Of a DNA stretch of 64,000 nucleotides, positions 61,108 to 64,000 are shown piece after piece. The stretch covers positions 62,001 through 126,000 of the forward strand of contig NZ_BDMM01000003.1 of NCBI RefSeq assembly GCF_002157625.1, given 5' to 3'. This DNA comes from Brevundimonas sp. SH203. Its GTDB lineage: Bacteria > Pseudomonadota > Alphaproteobacteria > Caulobacterales > Caulobacteraceae. The notes under the pieces were generated by a model. That model did not search any database. It was given only the letters and a program-made list of their open reading frames with translations, and had not been told where the DNA came from. The translations under genes and the position numbers were made by a program. Every line of letters begins with the position of its first letter. The stretch's first letter is position 1.

Positions 61108-62553
61108 ATGACGACGGGCTTCGCCACGGATCGGGTCTTCATCGGCGGCGTCTGGCGGCCGTCGGACGGGGGCATGACCCTGCCGATCGAGAATCCGTCC
61201 ACGGGTGAAGCGCTGGGCAAACTGGCGGCCGGAACCGCCGCCGACGTGGACGCGGCCGTCCAGGCCGCTCGCGCCGCGTTCGAGGGCGAATGGGGGCGGA
61301 CGACGGCGGTGGAGCGCGGCCGCATCCTGGCCCGGATGAGCCGCGAGGTGGAGGCCCGCATCGACCAACTGGCCGAACTGGAGGCCCTGGATGTTGGCAA
61401 GCCGCTGAAACAGGCGCGCAACGACGTCGTCGCTCTGGCCCGCTATCTGGAGTTCTACGCCGGCGCGGCGGACAAGCTGCACGGCGAGACCCTGCCGTTC
61501 CAGGACGGCTACACCGTCTATACCCTGCGCGAGCCGCACGGGGTGACGGGGCACATCATCCCCTGGAACTATCCGATGCAGATCATCGGCCGCTCGGTCG
61601 TGGCGGCCTTGTGCGTCGGCAACGCCGTGGTGCTGAAGCCGGCCGAACAGGCGTCGCTGACCGCCCTGGCCTTCGCCCATGTCGCCGCCGACTGCGGCCT
61701 GCCGGCGGGCGCCCTGAATGTCGTGACCGGCGCGGGGGCCGAGGCGGGCGCGGCCCTGGCGGCCCATCCGGGGATCGACCACCTGTCCTTCACCGGCTCG
61801 ACCGGGGTGGGCGTGGCGATCCAGCAGGCGGCGGCGGTCAACGCCGTGCCGGTGACGCTGGAACTGGGCGGCAAGTCGCCCCAGCTGGTGTTCGACGACG
61901 CCGATCTGGACAAGGCCCTGCCCTTCCTGGTCAACGCGGGCACCCAGAACGCGGGCCAGACCTGTTCGGCGGGATCGCGCGTCCTGGTCCAGCGCGGCGT
62001 CTATGACGAGGTCGTTCGCCGCATGGCCGAACGCTTCAACGCCCTGACCGTCGGGCCGGCGATGGACGACCGAGACGTCGGCCCGCTGGTCTCGAAGAAA
62101 CAGCAGGCCATGGTCGAACGCTTCATCGACAGGGGCCGCGACGACGGCCTGATCGCGGCGCAGGCGACGTTGGGCGACCTGCCCCAAGGCGGCGCCTATG
62201 TCGCGCCCACCCTGTTCGCCGGGGTCGCGCCCGATCATCCGCTGGCGCAGCAGGAAATCTTCGGTCCCGCCGTCGTCGTCATGCCGTTCGACACCGAGGA
62301 AGACGCCGTCGCCATCGCCAACGGCACGCCCTACGGCCTGGTCGCCGGGGTCTGGACGGCCGACGGCGGGCGCCAGATGCGGCTGGCCCGACGACTGCGG
62401 GCCGGACAGGTCTTCATCAACAACTATGGCGCGGCGGGCGGTGTCGAACTGCCCTTCGGCGGCGTCGGAAAATCGGGCCACGGTCGCGAAAAGGGGTTCG
62501 AGGCGCTCTACGCCTTCACCGCCCTGAAGACCGTCGCGGCCCATCACGGATAA
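61108..62553 (+). CDS. NAD(P)-dependent aldehyde dehydrogenase
   Basis: A 481-residue soluble enzyme of usual family length. Motifs are GHIIPWNYPMQIIGRSVV, GNAVVLKPAEQASLTA, SFTGSTGVGVAI, the general base Glu252 in TLELGGKSPQLVF, the nucleophile Cys286 in QNAGQTCSAGSRVL, EIFGPAVVVMPFD and ELPFGGVGKSGHGREKG. It oxidises an aldehyde to the acid; the substrate is not indicated. AGGAAG precedes the ATG. It heads a tight operon with an SDR and a LeuB-like gene, about 210 bases after the LacI-type gene, so it may or may not belong to that locus. Confidence 0.9.
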   Translation: MTTGFATDRVFIGGVWRPSDGGMTLPIENPSTGEALGKLAAGTAADVDAAVQAARAAFEGEWGRTTAVERGRILARMSREVEARIDQLAELEALDVGKPLKQARNDVVALARYLEFYAGAADKLHGETLPFQDGYTVYTLREPHGVTGHIIPWNYPMQIIGRSVVAALCVGNAVVLKPAEQASLTALAFAHVAADCGLPAGALNVVTGAGAEAGAALAAHPGIDHLSFTGSTGVGVAIQQAAAVNAVPVTLELGGKSPQLVFDDADLDKALPFLVNAGTQNAGQTCSAGSRVLVQRGVYDEVVRRMAERFNALTVGPAMDDRDVGPLVSKKQQAMVERFIDRGRDDGLIAAQATLGDLPQGGAYVAPTLFAGVAPDHPLAQQEIFGPAVVVMPFDTEEDAVAIANGTPYGLVAGVWTADGGRQMRLARRLRAGQVFINNYGAAGGVELPFGGVGKSGHGREKGFEALYAFTALKTVAAHHG

Positions 62554-62569
62554 CAGGGGAGCAGACGTC

Positions 62570-63334
62570 GTGGAGGGGAACAGATCCAAGCGGCTGGAGG
62601 GCAAGCGGGCGATCGTCACGGGCGGGGCCTCCGGCTTCGGCGCCGGCATCGCGCGCCGCTTCGCCGAAGAAGGCGCCCGCGTCATCGTCGCGGACCTGAA
62701 CGGCGAGGCCGCCCGCGCCCTGGCCGCCGACCTGGGCGACGCCGAACTGGGCGCAGCGGTCGACGTCTCGAACGCCGCCGACGTGGCGGCCCTGGCCGAG
62801 ACGGCCAATCGCCTGCTGGGTGGGATCGACATCGTGGTCAACAACGCCGGCGTCGGTCATACGCCCCAACCGCTGGACGAACTGGCGGACGAGGCTTTCG
62901 ACCGCATCGCCGCGGTCAACATGCGCGCCATCTATCTGATGTCCAAGGCCTTCGTCCCGGCGATGAAGGCGCAAGGCTCGGGCGCCATCCTGAACATCGC
63001 CTCGACCGGCGGCGTCAGCCCCCGCCCGAACCTGACCTGGTACAACGCCTCGAAAGGCTGGGTCATCACGGCGACGCGGGCGATGGCGGTCGAGCTGGCG
63101 CCCTTTCAGGTGCGGGTGAACGCCCTGAACCCGGTGGCGGGCGACACCCCCCTGCTGAAGACCTTCATGGGGGCGGACACGCCCGAGGTGCGGGCCAAAT
63201 TCCTGGCCTCCATCCCCATCGGCCGCTTCTCGACGCCCGAGGACATGGGCGCGGCGGCGGCCTTCCTGTGTTCGGACGACGCCTCGATGATCACGGGCGT
63301 AGCGCTGGAGGTGGACGGTGGCCGCTGCATCTGA
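62570..63334 (+). CDS. Short-chain dehydrogenase/reductase
   Basis: A 254-residue classical SDR starting at GTG 62570 behind CAGGGGAG. It has TGGASGFGAGIARRFAEEGARV (NAD(P) site), an NNAG motif, the serine in NIASTGGVSPRP, YNASKGWVITATRAMA with the Tyr-x-x-x-Lys pair, and VDGGRCI at the C-terminus. It oxidises or reduces a sugar or alcohol; relatives are annotated as glucose or beta-ketoacyl-type dehydrogenases. It lies 16 bases after the aldehyde dehydrogenase and its end overlaps the next gene start. Confidence 0.9.
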   Translation: MEGNRSKRLEGKRAIVTGGASGFGAGIARRFAEEGARVIVADLNGEAARALAADLGDAELGAAVDVSNAADVAALAETANRLLGGIDIVVNNAGVGHTPQPLDELADEAFDRIAAVNMRAIYLMSKAFVPAMKAQGSGAILNIASTGGVSPRPNLTWYNASKGWVITATRAMAVELAPFQVRVNALNPVAGDTPLLKTFMGADTPEVRAKFLASIPIGRFSTPEDMGAAAAFLCSDDASMITGVALEVDGGRCI

Positions 63335-64000
63335 TCGGGTCTTCGACCTGCTGGTCCTGCCGGGCGACGGCATCGGGCCCGAGATCATCGGCGAAACCCT
63401 GCGCGTCGCCGACTGGTTCGGCCGAAACGCCGGCCTGCGCCTGAACCTGACCCAGGGTCTGGCGGGCGGGGCCAGCATCGACGCCGTGGGCGCGCCGGTA
63501 TCGGGAACCGTCGTCGATCAGGCCCTGGCCTCGGACGCCGTCCTGTTCGGCGCCGTGGGCGGGCCGAAGTGGGATCACCTGCCCCGCGCCCAGCGGCCCG
63601 AGATGGGCATATTGCGCCTGCGTCAGGCGCTGGACCTCTACGCCAATCTGCGGCCCGCCGTCTGTTTCGACGAACTGCTGGACGCCTCGGCCCTGAAGCC
63701 CGAGCTGATCCGGGGGCTGGACGTATTGATCGTGCGCGAGGCGACGGCGGGCGTCTATTTCAGCCTGCCCCGCGCCAACGAGGTCGATGCGAACGGCGCC
63801 CGCCGCGCCTATGACACCCAGGCCTATACGGAAGGCCAGATCGCCCGCGTCTGCCGCACGGCCTTCGAACTGGCCCGCACCCGCAGGCGCCGCCTCTGTT
63901 CAGTGGACAAGGCCAATGTCATGGAGACGGGCGCCCTGTGGCGCGCGGTCGCCAGCGAGGTCGCGGCCGACTATCCCGATGTCGAGCTGTCGCACATGTA
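63318..64000 (+). CDS. LeuB-like (isopropylmalate/tartrate-type) dehydrogenase, 3'-truncated
   Basis: Starts at GTG 63318, 17 bases inside the SDR gene and behind GGAGG, and runs off the right end after about 227 codons. It has VLPGDGIGPEII at the N-terminus, GAVGGPKWDHLPRAQRPE, LRLRQALDLYANLRPAVCF, LIVREATAGVYF and SVDKANVMETGALWR, all signatures of the beta-decarboxylating dehydrogenase family. Members include 3-isopropylmalate, tartrate and isocitrate dehydrogenases. Leucine genes are not seen next to it, and the aldehyde dehydrogenase and SDR neighbours suggest a catabolic hydroxy-acid substrate instead of leucine synthesis. Confidence 0.88.
   Translation, partial: MAAASDRVFDLLVLPGDGIGPEIIGETLRVADWFGRNAGLRLNLTQGLAGGASIDAVGAPVSGTVVDQALASDAVLFGAVGGPKWDHLPRAQRPEMGILRLRQALDLYANLRPAVCFDELLDASALKPELIRGLDVLIVREATAGVYFSLPRANEVDANGARRAYDTQAYTEGQIARVCRTAFELARTRRRRLCSVDKANVMETGALWRAVASEVAADYPDVELSHM

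Noticed and set aside
1..64000. tRNA, rRNA, CRISPR arrays, IS elements, prophage genes
   Set aside because: None was recognised on reading. No transposase, integrase or direct-repeat array was seen; short RNA genes could still be missed by eye.

Overview
The window is about 64 kb of GC-rich DNA with no rRNA, tRNA, phage, insertion sequence or CRISPR array that I could recognise. The gene content (four large TonB-dependent receptors, many Tat- or Sec-exported hydrolases, a FecI/FecR pair, a sucrose-type MFS carrier and a cytoplasmic GH13 sucrose hydrolase) and the base composition point to an alphaproteobacterium of the Caulobacterales, most like Brevundimonas or Caulobacter. That assignment is inference from gene families, not from a database search. 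Both ends cut through genes.

Region 1 (1-18.6 kb) is a rhamnogalacturonan-I utilisation locus. It holds a sugar-lactone hydrolase (cut at the left end), a Tat-exported PL26-type rhamnogalacturonan lyase, a TonB receptor, a GPH-type sugar carrier, a GH105 unsaturated rhamnogalacturonyl hydrolase, KduI, KduD, KDG kinase, a CE12 acetylesterase, L-rhamnose mutarotase, a GH35 beta-galactosidase and an acetyl-esterase-like hydrolase. Together they can deacetylate and cleave the backbone, trim galactose side chains, import the products, and send unsaturated galacturonate through KduI/KduD/KdgK and rhamnose through the mutarotase and lactonase. A perfect 10-bp inverted repeat at 6987-7010 is a candidate operator. 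A 110-bp REP-like dispersed-repeat element lies at 11714-11823.

Region 2 (18.7-47.8 kb) is a peptide-scavenging island. It carries an M14 metallopeptidase, an ECF sigma/FecR/STN-TonB-receptor signalling unit followed by a dienelactone-hydrolase-like enzyme, four S10 serine carboxypeptidases, a secreted amidohydrolase, two PLP enzymes (one with a Tat signal), an Lrp/AsnC regulator, an APC amino-acid permease, two ornithine-cyclodeaminase-family enzymes, an M61-like metallopeptidase with a PDZ domain and another TonB receptor. The combination suggests uptake and breakdown of an unusual, perhaps modified or D-amino-acid-containing, peptide class.

Region 3 (47.8-60.9 kb) joins the parts of a sucrose-utilisation system (GH13 sucrose hydrolase/amylosucrase, ROK fructokinase, TonB receptor, SuxC-like MFS carrier, LacI regulator) to five different esterases. 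Near-identical 14-bp palindromes (consensus TGCAAWCGWTTGCA) sit in front of three esterase genes, with a weaker match in front of the receptor and one beside the lacI gene. I propose a LacI-controlled locus for esterified sucrose or a similar acyl-glycoside. This is the most interesting candidate system in the window.

Region 4 (61.1-64.0 kb) is the start of a tightly packed operon of aldehyde dehydrogenase, short-chain dehydrogenase and a LeuB-type dehydrogenase that runs off the right end.
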